Shown here in pieces: positions 8,144 through 15,626 of a stretch of DNA of 30,349 bases (position 1 is its first letter; each line of letters starts with the position of its first letter). Location: contig NZ_LEKU01000007.1 of NCBI RefSeq assembly GCF_009932355.1, positions 1 to 30,349 on the forward strand, read 5' to 3'. The position numbers and the translations under genes are program-made. This DNA is from Riemerella anatipestifer_E. Its GTDB lineage: Bacteria > Bacteroidota > Bacteroidia > Flavobacteriales > Weeksellaceae. The notes beneath the pieces are model-generated. The model was not told the DNA's origin. It made no database searches and was given only the letters and a program-made list of their open reading frames with translations.

Positions 8144-8797
8144 TTAGCTATTTAATTTAGCTATCACATCTAAACCACCCTTAGTTTTATCTCCTATTTT
8201 GCAAAGTATCTCTGTATCCTGTGGTAAAAATACATCCATACGAGAACCAAATTTAATAAATCCAAACTCGTGTCCTGCTTTGGCTGTGTCTCCTTCATTA
8301 CAGTAGAATACAATCCTCCTTGCAACATAACCCGCAATCTGGCGAAATACAACATTAGACCCTAAAAGAGTTTTAACTGCAACTGTAGTTCTTTCGTTTT
8401 CGGTAGAAGATTTCTCGTGCCACGCTACTAGATACTTACCTGGGTGATATTTTTTGTAAACTACCTCCCCACTTACAGGATAACGGCAAATATGTACATT
8501 AAGTGGCGACATAAATATAGAGACCTGAATGCACTTCCCTTTTAAGAATTCATTTTCCTCTACTTCTTTTATCATTACCACTTTGCCGTCCACAGGTGCT
8601 ATTACATTTTCTTTATGTTCTAAAATAGTTCTATTTGGCACTCTAAAAAACCATAAAACCAATCCTAAAATAACCAAAAGAGGAAGTATAATAACCAGTG
8701 CCCACCCCTTTAAAAAATAAATAGACAAGCCGCTTACTATAGCCACCACGCTTCCCACCACAAGTAATGTTCCTTTAGATTCTTTGTGTAATTTCAT
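8144..8797 (-). CDS. psd: Phosphatidylserine decarboxylase proenzyme
   Basis: Psd converts phosphatidylserine to phosphatidylethanolamine at the inner membrane. It is made as a proenzyme that cleaves itself at a Gly-Ser bond to create a pyruvoyl group. This is the short 217-residue form: two N-terminal membrane segments (about residues 10-29 and 33-51), then APVDGKV (67-73), FMSPLNVHICRYPVSG (95-110) and the cleavage motif FIKFGSRMD with G184-S185. It lies 16 bp after cdsA, so both are cotranscribed and act in one pathway. Its last codons overlap a perfect 13 bp tandem duplication that supplies the stop codon (see findings). No phosphatidylserine synthase gene is in the window. Confidence 0.93.
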   Translation of the reverse strand: MKLHKESKGTLLVVGSVVAIVSGLSIYFLKGWALVIILPLLVILGLVLWFFRVPNRTILEHKENVIAPVDGKVVMIKEVEENEFLKGKCIQVSIFMSPLNVHICRYPVSGEVVYKKYHPGKYLVAWHEKSSTENERTTVAVKTLLGSNVVFRQIAGYVARRIVFYCNEGDTAKAGHEFGFIKFGSRMDVFLPQDTEILCKIGDKTKGGLDVIAKLNS

Positions 8798-8813
8798 TAT
8801 TATCAGTTTATTA

Positions 8814-9692
8814 TTAAAATAACTTTTCTATCGCAAAATATAAATATAATACTGGAGCACATACCATAAAACTATCCAGCCTATCTAAAATCCCTCCATG
8901 TCCCGGAATGATATTACCACTATCTTTAACTCCAAAAGTTCGTTTTAGTTGGCTTTCTAGCAAATCTCCCATAGGTGCAAATACAGATACTAACACTCCT
9001 ACCAATATCCAATTACCTCTAAGTTCCGTATAGTTTTGCTCTATAAAAAAACCTAACAACATTGTGCATAACACTCCACCTATAAAGCCTTCCCAAGTTT
9101 TCTTAGGGCTTATTTTAGGAGCCATTTTATGTTTCCCAAATAATCTTCCAAAAATATAAGCAAAGGAGTCACTGCTCCAAATAAGAACAAACATCCAAAA
9201 TACTTCCATAGAAAAGGATTCTGGCAGTCCTTTAATAAAGGTAGGTAAACCCAATGCAAAAGAAAACGGTATCACAGTATAAATAACAGCAAAGATGAGT
9301 TTGCCATTTTCGTAATAAAGTTCTTTAGGGTAACGAAATAATGTTAATGCCGCAATAGGCAGTAATGCTAATCCTAATATTTCCGACAGTGTAATATTAG
9401 CATAAAAACCATTATAGAAGTATTTCATACTAAAGCGATAATACACAAGAAGAACCGCTGGAAAAACCAACCATTTCCAAAAAGTATTATCAAACTTCAT
9501 CATTCTCACACATTCCCACACGCCTACAAACAACAGAAATGTAATTAGTCCAAAATAGAGTTGCTCCGCTCCTACCACATAACTACCTAATAAATTATTG
9601 ATAGTAATAGCTCCATAAGGTGTTGTACAAGCAATTATCACCAGTGCATAAACACCACCAAATATTATACGGAGTAATAAATTTTTATCCAA
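8814..9692 (-). CDS. cdsA: Phosphatidate cytidylyltransferase
   Basis: CdsA makes CDP-diacylglycerol from phosphatidate and CTP and is an integral inner-membrane enzyme. The 292-residue protein has about eight hydrophobic segments. It carries the family signature near the C-terminus at residues 247-274: SQLKRTFGVKDSGN then IIPGHGGILDRLDS, with the invariant Lys/Asp residues and the GHGG-DR-DS pattern. SPKKTWEGFIGG (195-206) is a second conserved block. It is flanked by the LUD-domain gene (21 bp upstream) and psd (16 bp downstream), a neighbourhood common in flavobacteria, often with ftsH ahead of it; ftsH is not here. Confidence 0.95.
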   Translation of the reverse strand: MDKNLLLRIIFGGVYALVIIACTTPYGAITINNLLGSYVVGAEQLYFGLITFLLFVGVWECVRMMKFDNTFWKWLVFPAVLLVYYRFSMKYFYNGFYANITLSEILGLALLPIAALTLFRYPKELYYENGKLIFAVIYTVIPFSFALGLPTFIKGLPESFSMEVFWMFVLIWSSDSFAYIFGRLFGKHKMAPKISPKKTWEGFIGGVLCTMLLGFFIEQNYTELRGNWILVGVLVSVFAPMGDLLESQLKRTFGVKDSGNIIPGHGGILDRLDSFMVCAPVLYLYFAIEKLF

Positions 9693-9713
9693 AACAGAGT
9701 TGATTTAGTTAAT

Positions 9714-10298
9714 TTAATCTTCTAGTAGGAGAAGAAAAAGTTTAGTATTCTTTTTTTGAGGGTCATCTAAGTGTGATTGCCCACCACTTATCGAAGTTAG
9801 ATTTTTAAGAGTGCTTTTTCTCCTCTTCACTTTCATCATTGCTTCGTTAAGATTGGTTACTATCTGAGAAACAGTAGCCATAATCACAATTTTATCTGGT
9901 AGTCTAGAAGAGTTATAGTGTAAGATATTATTGTGAGAAAGCATTATTTTGCCATCGTAAGCGATAAGATATTCACAAGTGATAAAGGCTGCATCATTGA
10001 AAAGTTCTAGAGTTTCCGTAGAAGATACCCCTATCACATTTAAGAAATCTCTAAGGTTTTCATCACAACAGAAGATAGAAGACATACCTTCTAACTTAAC
10101 GATTTGATTGAGCGTTTTAAGAGCTTCTGCCTCGTCTGCACAATAATTGAAAATCCCTCCAGAATGTGTAAACAACTGGGCAAATTTATAATCTAAATCT
10201 GCAGAACTAAGCTTATCACCTAATTTTATGATATTAGGCTTCTCTGCTTCCTCTTCTGTATTAAAAATTTTACCGACGATGTTCTTAAACCAACTCAA
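9714..10298 (-). CDS. LUD (LutC/YkgG-like) domain protein
   Basis: This 194-residue cytoplasmic protein resembles the LUD domain of LutC/YkgG proteins. Visible are the central ISSTETLELFNDAAFITCEYLIAYDG-like region with its GVSSTET/ADCA-like layout, and the late segment LPDKIVIMATVSQIVTNLNEAM, where lactate-utilisation homologues have their conserved H/V-rich strand. Flavobacteria regularly carry such a gene between ftsH and cdsA. It is not linked to lactate genes here, so a role in lactate oxidation cannot be assumed. The first 20 residues form a small helix not typical of LutC. Family assignment is moderate; biochemical function is unknown. Confidence 0.7.
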   Translation of the reverse strand: MSWFKNIVGKIFNTEEEAEKPNIIKLGDKLSSADLDYKFAQLFTHSGGIFNYCADEAEALKTLNQIVKLEGMSSIFCCDENLRDFLNVIGVSSTETLELFNDAAFITCEYLIAYDGKIMLSHNNILHYNSSRLPDKIVIMATVSQIVTNLNEAMMKVKRRKSTLKNLTSISGGQSHLDDPQKKNTKLFLLLLED

Positions 10299-10326
10299 AC
10301 CAACAGAGGTTTTTCAATATTTTCAA

Positions 10327-10334
10327 CAAAAATA
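10327..10334 (-). promoter_or_regulatory. Putative -7 element for the LUD-cdsA-psd operon
   Basis: The minus strand reads TATTTTTG, an exact TAnnTTTG match, 29 bp before the LUD-protein ATG. The -33 region is AT-rich and lacks a clear TTTG. Confidence 0.4.
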
Positions 10335-10402
10335 GTAAATATTTATTATATATGGCATTAAAAATTAAATTCTCAATCTTTAATGAAACGATAATAAAAG
10401 TC

Positions 10403-12064
10403 TTAATTCAATATTTTTTCTAAAATCCTCAATGTGATAAGATAGGTAGGCTTAACACCTGTAAGCCCCAATCCTCCTGAAGAAAGGGTACTCCCTGTTT
10501 CTAAAGGGTTATCCGAAGCATAGTAAGCATAACACACAAACAAATCTGGACTGATGTGATTTCTTATTTTAGAAGCCACCTGTATAGCTTTTTGATAATG
10601 AGCTCCTTCCATCTCAAGACCTATGGCTTTCCAAGAGGTAGTCATGAAGAATGAAAGAATATCCTTATTTTGCAGCGAAGTTCCTAATACCGTAATCATA
10701 GACCCTTGAAATGCCTTTAGTTCATCATCTTGAAAATCGGAAAGGCTTAATGCGTTTTCAAAAGGGTAATTATCCGCTGTCCCTTCAAAAATATGAGAAG
10801 TAGGTATCATAATATCTCCTTTTTTACCTTCCAAAATTCCTGCTTTACCCATAATAGAAATGGAACGAACTGGCATAAAACACATTTCGTCTCCTACTTT
10901 AAAAGGTTTTAAAAGCTCGTCCATAATTTCAAAGGCTTGTTCGCCAAAGGCATAATCAAACACCAAAATCACATCTTCTTTACCGATAGCTTTTCCTTGA
11001 AAAGGTGTATTCTCTGAAGTAAATTTCTTTAAATCTATAATTTGAACATCTATATTACTTCCACTTTGGTCGTCTATATAGATAAGCCCTTTTGATAAGG
11101 CATAGTCCGAAACTTTTTTTCTTAGATTGGCATCGTTGCTAATGCTTTCGTATAGAGAATAATCTACACTACCTTTATTTTTGATATTAAGAGCATCATT
11201 GGCATAAAGCATATTCTTAACACTGTGCATATTGGCACTTATGATATGCAAAGGTCTTTTGTGTAGGTTATTATTTACCAAAACTTCCTTAACCTTATTT
11301 GCCCATTTTTCGCCAAAGAAATGATGCCCCACACGCTCCTGAAGTATCGCACTAAAGAAGATTTCTCTCGCTCGTTCTTGTCGCCAATCCGCCAAACTTA
11401 CCTCACCCATATTATAGATGATTTTGAATAATCGGTCTGGATTTTTCTCATCACCAAACTTTTCGTAAGCATCTAAAGTTTCCTCGAAAGTTCTTCCCAA
11501 AAAGGCAGAAAGCTGTATTAAGGCAACTTCTTTTTCTTTTCGTGTAAATTTCTTTTCGCCTTTAGCAACCTCTTCTATTGCCTTCCAAATACGGCGAGGT
11601 GTACCTCCTTTTTCTAAATCAAAGCCAATGTTTCTTATTTTATCTGCCTCTATATAGAAGAAAGTCAAGTGGGTGAGTATATCGTAAATTTCTGACCTCC
11701 CTAGAAGCACCTCAATATTCATCTGATGAGCATCTATCCTGTAGCAATTTCGTCTTCTTTTTTTAGGAACGATAGGCTGAAAACTCGCCTTGTGGAAACC
11801 TTCGTCCGAAGTTAAATGTATAAAAGCACATTCTTCTATACCTTCTGGCAAACGGTCTAGCACATAGAGTAATCCGTCTAGCTCCACCTTTTTGGGCGAA
11901 GACATAGAGCCGTAAATTTCGGGCTGTATTACCATCAACAAATCTCTAAGGCTTTCTCCTGATACGCCTCCTGGCTTGAAAAAACCTCTGTAAAATAAGT
12001 GCCTCATACTCACAAACAACCTCTCAATAGCCTCCGTTGTTTCTCTTGCTCTAGACTTTACCAT
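10403..12064 (-). CDS. Conserved protein with nucleoside-phosphorylase-like C-terminus (DUF6909-like)
   Basis: With the ATG at 12064 the protein has 553 residues; an ATG at 12112 would add 16 residues and lies upstream of a possible -7 box (TAAGTTTG, 12092-12099), so I prefer the shorter form. The N-terminal half (about 1-270) is helical and charged and has no motif I know. The C-terminal half looks like the purine nucleoside/MTA phosphorylase fold: SIMGKAGILEGKKGDIMIP resembles the base-binding and gating region, and GLEMEGAHYQKA (about 480-490) matches the hallmark MEG/MES motif that holds the ribose. No signal peptide is present. I recall a flavobacterial family DUF6909 of this kind, but not firmly. 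A ligand-binding or nucleosidase role is inference. Confidence 0.65.
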   Translation of the reverse strand: MVKSRARETTEAIERLFVSMRHLFYRGFFKPGGVSGESLRDLLMVIQPEIYGSMSSPKKVELDGLLYVLDRLPEGIEECAFIHLTSDEGFHKASFQPIVPKKRRRNCYRIDAHQMNIEVLLGRSEIYDILTHLTFFYIEADKIRNIGFDLEKGGTPRRIWKAIEEVAKGEKKFTRKEKEVALIQLSAFLGRTFEETLDAYEKFGDEKNPDRLFKIIYNMGEVSLADWRQERAREIFFSAILQERVGHHFFGEKWANKVKEVLVNNNLHKRPLHIISANMHSVKNMLYANDALNIKNKGSVDYSLYESISNDANLRKKVSDYALSKGLIYIDDQSGSNIDVQIIDLKKFTSENTPFQGKAIGKEDVILVFDYAFGEQAFEIMDELLKPFKVGDEMCFMPVRSISIMGKAGILEGKKGDIMIPTSHIFEGTADNYPFENALSLSDFQDDELKAFQGSMITVLGTSLQNKDILSFFMTTSWKAIGLEMEGAHYQKAIQVASKIRNHISPDLFVCYAYYASDNPLETGSTLSSGGLGLTGVKPTYLITLRILEKILN

Positions 12065-12202
12065 AGTGTTAAAAAAGAATAAATTAAACTGCAAACTTAC
12101 GTATTTTTCCAAATTTATAAGTCTTTAGCTTAATTATCCTTAGTAATATTGGTCTCTGTATGCCTTTTTTGATTTTCTTTTTAGCAGTCTATTTTAAAAC
12201 CT

Positions 12203-12210
12203 TATTTTTG
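12203..12210 (+). promoter_or_regulatory. Putative -7 element for the rlmD operon
   Basis: TATTTTTG matches TAnnTTTG exactly and ends 20 bp before the rlmD ATG. The nearest upstream TTTG (12168-12171) is 31 bp away, too far for a standard -33 box; a T-rich stretch sits at the expected place. Confidence 0.4.
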
Positions 12211-12230
12211 CATCAATTAGTTTTAGAAAT

Positions 12231-13640
12231 ATGGGGAGAAAGCATAAAAACATCATTATAGAAAACCTAAAGTTAGTATCAGCGGGAGCTAAAGGCGTTG
12301 CTGTGGGAAAAACCACCGAGGGCAAAACAGTGTTGGTTTCGGGAGCAGTCCCAGGTGATACGGTAAACGCTAGAGTAAAAAAATCTAAAAAACAATACTA
12401 CGAAGCCGAAGCTGTAGAGATTGTAGAATTTTCTCAAGATAGGGTAGAGGCTCAATGCAAACACTTTGGAGTATGTGGTGGTTGCAAATGGCAAAACTTG
12501 TCTTACGAAAAACAGCTAGAATTTAAGCAGTCCGAAGTTCTTAACAATCTTAAACGAATTGGTGGATTAACCGATTTTGAGGCTTTGCCGATTTTAGGCT
12601 CTCCGCAAGAGTATTTCTACAGAAACAAGATGGAGTTTTCTTTCTCTAATGCTAGATGGCTGACTTCCGAAGAAATACTTAATGGAGCTGATATTGACAA
12701 TAAAAACGCTCTAGGCTTCCATATCCCTGGTATGTGGAGTAAGATTTTGGATTTAAAAGAATGTTTCCTACAAGAAACACCTTCTAACGAAATAAGACTT
12801 GCTGTAAAAAATTATGCCGATGCTCACCAGCTAGAGTTTTTTGATGTTAAAAATCAAGAAGGTTTTTTAAGAACTCTTATGCTAAGACAAAACTCCAAAG
12901 GCGAGTGGATGGTACTCTTCCAATTCTACAAAGAACAAAAGGAAGAACGAGAAGCCTTGTTTGAATATCTCCTCAACACTTTTCCTCAGATTAAAACTTT
13001 GGTGTATGCCATCAACCCTAAACCTAACGATTCCATCTACGACTTAGAGGTAGAAACCTACTACGGCGATGGTTTTTTAATAGAAGAAATGGAAGATTTG
13101 CAATTTAAAATAGGTCCTAAATCTTTCTTCCAAACCAATTACCAACAAGCCTTAGCCCTTTACCAAAAGACGCTAGAGTTTGCCGATTTAAAAGGAAACG
13201 AAGTGGTGTACGACCTCTACACAGGCACAGGGACTATTGCACAGTTTGTGGCGAGAAAAGCCAAGCAAGTGATTGGGATTGAGTCTGTACCAGAAGCCAT
13301 AGCTGCCGCTAAGGAACACGCTAAGCATAACGGTCTAGACAACTGCACCTTCTACTGTGGGGATATGAAAGAAATATTTACTGATGAATTTTTAGCTCAA
13401 CACCCTAAGGCAGATGTCCTAATTACCGACCCTCCGAGAGACGGAATGCACCAAAAGGTAGTGGAACAAATCCTAAAACTAGCTCCAGAAAAAATAGTCT
13501 ATGTAAGTTGTAACTCTGCCACACAAGCAAGAGATTTAGCCTTAATGAAGGAACATTATCGTGTAGAGAAAATCCTCCCTGTGGATATGTTCCCACAAAC
13601 GCATCACATAGAAAATATTGCCCTATTAAAGAAGATTTAA
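12231..13640 (+). CDS. rlmD: 23S rRNA (uracil-5-)-methyltransferase RlmD
   Basis: RlmD (RumA) methylates C5 of a uridine in 23S rRNA (U1939 in E. coli numbering) using S-adenosylmethionine. The 469-residue protein starts with a TRAM RNA-binding domain (about 8-68). Four cysteines for a [4Fe-4S] cluster follow: C76, C82 and C85 in CKHFGVCGGC, and C178 in LKECF. The methyltransferase domain shows DLYTGTGT (328-335), DPPRDG (400-405) and the catalytic cysteine C427 in YVSCN. The four-cysteine set supports RlmD rather than the cluster-free TrmA, though the closely related RlmC-type enzymes cannot be excluded. It heads a rightward three-gene set and is separated from the next gene by 1 bp. Confidence 0.92.
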   Translation: MGRKHKNIIIENLKLVSAGAKGVAVGKTTEGKTVLVSGAVPGDTVNARVKKSKKQYYEAEAVEIVEFSQDRVEAQCKHFGVCGGCKWQNLSYEKQLEFKQSEVLNNLKRIGGLTDFEALPILGSPQEYFYRNKMEFSFSNARWLTSEEILNGADIDNKNALGFHIPGMWSKILDLKECFLQETPSNEIRLAVKNYADAHQLEFFDVKNQEGFLRTLMLRQNSKGEWMVLFQFYKEQKEEREALFEYLLNTFPQIKTLVYAINPKPNDSIYDLEVETYYGDGFLIEEMEDLQFKIGPKSFFQTNYQQALALYQKTLEFADLKGNEVVYDLYTGTGTIAQFVARKAKQVIGIESVPEAIAAAKEHAKHNGLDNCTFYCGDMKEIFTDEFLAQHPKADVLITDPPRDGMHQKVVEQILKLAPEKIVYVSCNSATQARDLALMKEHYRVEKILPVDMFPQTHHIENIALLKKI

Positions 13641-13641
13641 A

Positions 13642-14121
13642 ATGAAACTACTCAACCTCATTTTTGTTTTAGGAATGCTACTTTATCTCGCCTCTTGTGG
13701 AAGCGATGATGATATTTGTGAAAGTGGACTAAGCTCTCCTAGAATGAAACTTAAATTTAAAGACAGTTCTAACAAACTCTACCAGCCAGATACCCTTATT
13801 GTAGGAGTAAAACTGACAGGGGAGGAGAATATTAAAACGGTAGTTTCTGCCTTAAAACCAGATTCGGTACTCGTACCATTGAGAGTAGATGATACCAACT
13901 TTACAGACCTCTACATTAGTACCAGTGCCAAAGGAACGCCCTCCAAAGTAAGGGTGCTTTACACGCCTGTTTCAGAATATGTTTCTCCTGCTTGTGGTAT
14001 GCGAAGACTCTACAACGACCTTTCGGCTGTTTTGGAGAATGCCACTCCTGTTAAAAATATAGAACTCAACGAAAAGAATGTCCACGATGAAAATAAAACC
14101 CATCTTTATCTTATTTTTTAG
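13642..14121 (+). CDS. DUF6452-like lipoprotein
   Basis: This 159-residue protein starts with a lipoprotein signal peptide ending in the lipobox LASC (lipidated Cys at residue 19). Right after the cysteine comes GSDDD, an acidic stretch like the lipoprotein export signal that sends Bacteroidota lipoproteins to the cell surface, so surface display is plausible. The remainder (PRMKLKFKDSS, QPDTLIVGVKL) looks like a small beta-rich domain. Flavobacteria often carry this family (DUF6452 as I recall) right behind rlmD. It begins 1 bp after rlmD, and the next gene begins inside its last codons. Role unknown. Confidence 0.75.
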   Translation: MKLLNLIFVLGMLLYLASCGSDDDICESGLSSPRMKLKFKDSSNKLYQPDTLIVGVKLTGEENIKTVVSALKPDSVLVPLRVDDTNFTDLYISTSAKGTPSKVRVLYTPVSEYVSPACGMRRLYNDLSAVLENATPVKNIELNEKNVHDENKTHLYLIF

Positions 14122-14743
14122 TGTTTTTTTCCTAAACCTATCTGCCCAAGACAAAGACAGCCTAAAAACAAAATGGAAATATCAGCCTAACGCTATGGTG
14201 GGTGTTAATGTTTTAGGGGCTGGGCTTTCGGTATTTTCTAAGCAAAAGAACATTCAGTTTTTTGTTTCAAGCGAAATTAAAGGCAAACTCAATGGAATTG
14301 TAGAAGGTGGCTATGCCCAAAACATTTATGACAAAAATGCTTATAATGCAACTACTTCAGGGATTTTTGGTAAGCTAGGAGCTTTCTATATGATGGTAAC
14401 CGATGCCGAAGACCGTCGCAATGGGTTCTATGCAGGAGGTAAACTCGCTACTGCTTTTTATCAGCAAACCTACCTCGCCATTCCTACCAAAGGCTCTCTA
14501 GGGCAAGTTTTTACGACTAGTTTGCCCACTTCTCGGCAATCCTCTTATTGGGTAGAGGCTACCGTGGGCGGAAGGGTAAGGCTTTTTAATTCTAACTTCT
14601 TTATAGATGTTAATGCACAACCCAAATACTTACTTTATACCACAAAACAAGACGGCGTTTTCCCTATGGTTGTCCCTGGATTTGGGCGAAGCTCTGGCAA
14701 ATTTAATATGGGATTTGCGTGGAATTTAGCTTATTATTTTTAA
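14087..14743 (+). CDS. DUF6048-like outer-membrane protein
   Basis: From the ATG at 14087 the protein has 218 residues and begins with a good signal peptide (MKIKPIFILFFSVFFLNLSA); an in-frame ATG at 14078 would add only three residues. The mature part alternates hydrophobic strands and turns and ends with MGFAWNLAYYF, an aromatic C-terminus as in outer-membrane barrels. As I recall, the family is DUF6048, found next to the DUF6452 lipoprotein and rlmD in flavobacteria. Its start lies about 35 bp inside the lipoprotein gene in another frame, so translation is likely coupled. A lipoprotein-barrel pair acting together at the outer membrane is inferred. Substrate unknown. Confidence 0.75.
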   Translation: MKIKPIFILFFSVFFLNLSAQDKDSLKTKWKYQPNAMVGVNVLGAGLSVFSKQKNIQFFVSSEIKGKLNGIVEGGYAQNIYDKNAYNATTSGIFGKLGAFYMMVTDAEDRRNGFYAGGKLATAFYQQTYLAIPTKGSLGQVFTTSLPTSRQSSYWVEATVGGRVRLFNSNFFIDVNAQPKYLLYTTKQDGVFPMVVPGFGRSSGKFNMGFAWNLAYYF

Positions 14744-14849
14744 CCATAGTTTTCTCGTCCCTTTTAGCTACGCCGAACCACTGCGTTAGGTTTAAGTCAA
14801 GCTAAAAGTACAGATATATACATCTATTTCCCTTCTTTTGTCTTGAAAC

Positions 14850-15026
14850 AAAAGAAGCAAAAATTCAAGACTGTAACCCCTTTGGCTAAACCTCTTTAAT
14901 AAAGGCTAAAATCCCCAAAACTCGCTCTAACGCTCCTGCCCACACCTTTGCTCAAACAATGGGTATTTTTTAACGCCTTTACTTACGAGGTTCTTAACGC
15001 CATCGGGATTAGAGGTCGGATATACT
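14850..15026. repeat. Long direct repeat, copy A
   Basis: This 177 bp stretch is repeated at 15277-15452 with few differences. The longest shared tract runs from the AACAATGGGTATTTTTTAAC segment through TTACGAGGTTCTTAACGCC to CATCGGGATTAGAGGTC. The 5' boundary is the right arm of a hairpin (CTTCTTTTGT and ACAAAAGAAG, 14832-14857). Confidence 0.9.
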
Positions 15027-15071
15027 GACCGCTTTAAATGATAACCACTTAGCCATTATCAATGTTCTGCC

Positions 15072-15175
15072 GAGCAAAGGTAAGTTTAGGGAATGCCCCC
15101 GTAGCGGTATTGGGAGCGATAGCTTCCAAATAGCAGGGGACAGTCCCGTGCCGTAGGCAAACCTAACCTTTGCTC
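15072..15175. repeat. Long-stem structured element between the direct repeats
   Basis: GAGCAAAGGT (15072-15081) and ACCTTTGCTC (15166-15175) are perfect complements closing a 104 bp element. Inside are further hairpins: TGGGAGC with GCTTCCA (15111-15128, GATA loop, one G-T pair) and GGGA with TCCC (15137-15147). ACCTTTGCTC also occurs at 14944-14953 in copy A, so alternative pairing is possible. It could be a structured RNA or a mobile palindromic repeat; the strand of any transcript is unknown. Confidence 0.6.
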
Positions 15176-15276
15176 TTGAATTTTTCGTCCTTTTGTTTCA
15201 AGACAAAAGGACAAGCAGACATATTTATCGCCCTTCTTTTCCTTAATGAAACCTAACGCAGTGGTTCGGCGGAGCC

Positions 15277-15452
15277 AAAAGAAGCAAAAATCAAGACTTT
15301 AACCCCTTTGGCTAAACCTCTTTAATAAAGGCTAAAACCCCCAAAAATCGCCCCATCGCTTTTGCCCACATCTTTGCTCAAACAATGGGTATTTTTTAAC
15401 GCCTTTACTTACGAGGTTCTTAACGCCATCGGGATTAGAGGTCAGATATACT
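15277..15452. repeat. Long direct repeat, copy B
   Basis: This is the second copy of the 177 bp unit, in the same orientation, about 427 bp downstream. Its left hairpin has the same arms (CTTCTTTT and AAAAGAAG) as copy A, but the loop is 36 nt (15241-15276) instead of 10 nt and carries a different module. Confidence 0.9.
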
Positions 15453-15497
15453 ATATCATAAACACACTCTCCACAGCAAAGATAGTTGAGACTACTA

Positions 15498-15585
15498 AAA
15501 ACCTAGCTAGGTTTTCACAAAAACATAACTAGGTTTTAAGCAAAACATAGCTACCTTTTGGGTAAAAGATAGCTATGTTTTTTAA
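15498..15585. repeat. Four tandem 22 bp palindromic repeats
   Basis: Units begin at 15498, 15520, 15542 and 15564, exactly 22 bp apart. Each has an 18 bp palindromic core: AAAACCTAGCTAGGTTTT, AAAACATAACTAGGTTTT, AAAACATAGCTACCTTTT and AAAAGATAGCTATGTTTT, followed by 4 variable bases (caca, aagc, gggt, ttaa). The first core is a perfect palindrome. The last two units together form a longer hairpin that may also act as a terminator. Confidence 0.9.
15542..15583 (+). terminator. Probable bidirectional terminator
   Basis: AAAACATAGCTA (15542-15553) and TAGCTATGTTTT (15570-15581) pair over 12 bp, with an inner CTTTT/AAAAG stem, and end in a run of T. It lies between convergent genes and would serve both strands. 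It coincides with units 3 and 4 of the 22 bp array, so termination may be a by-product of the repeat. Confidence 0.55.
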
Positions 15586-15626
15586 TATCCCTAATATAAG
15601 TAGTTTCGGAGGACTTGTAAAAAGTC

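Larger units (their letters stand above)
14744..15626. repeat. Gene-free mosaic repeat region
   Basis: About 880 bp separate the convergent DUF6048 and HU-like genes and have no credible ORF. The region holds hairpins with swapped loops, two ~177 bp direct repeats, a long-stem structured element and a 22 bp tandem palindrome array, each annotated separately. Local GC is higher than in the neighbouring spacers. No transposase, tRNA or rRNA is visible. Confidence 0.8.

Noticed and set aside
12065..12112. Longer start at 12112 for the nucleoside-phosphorylase-like gene
   Set aside because: A possible -7 box (12092-12099) lies downstream of it and the added residues look like translated spacer.
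12110..12113. TTTG as the -33 box for the 12064 gene
   Set aside because: It is only 10 bp from the -7 candidate TAAGTTTG, half the normal spacing.
15498..15585. CRISPR array
   Set aside because: The unit is only 22 bp with 4 bp between cores. There are no spacers of 25-40 bp and no cas genes.
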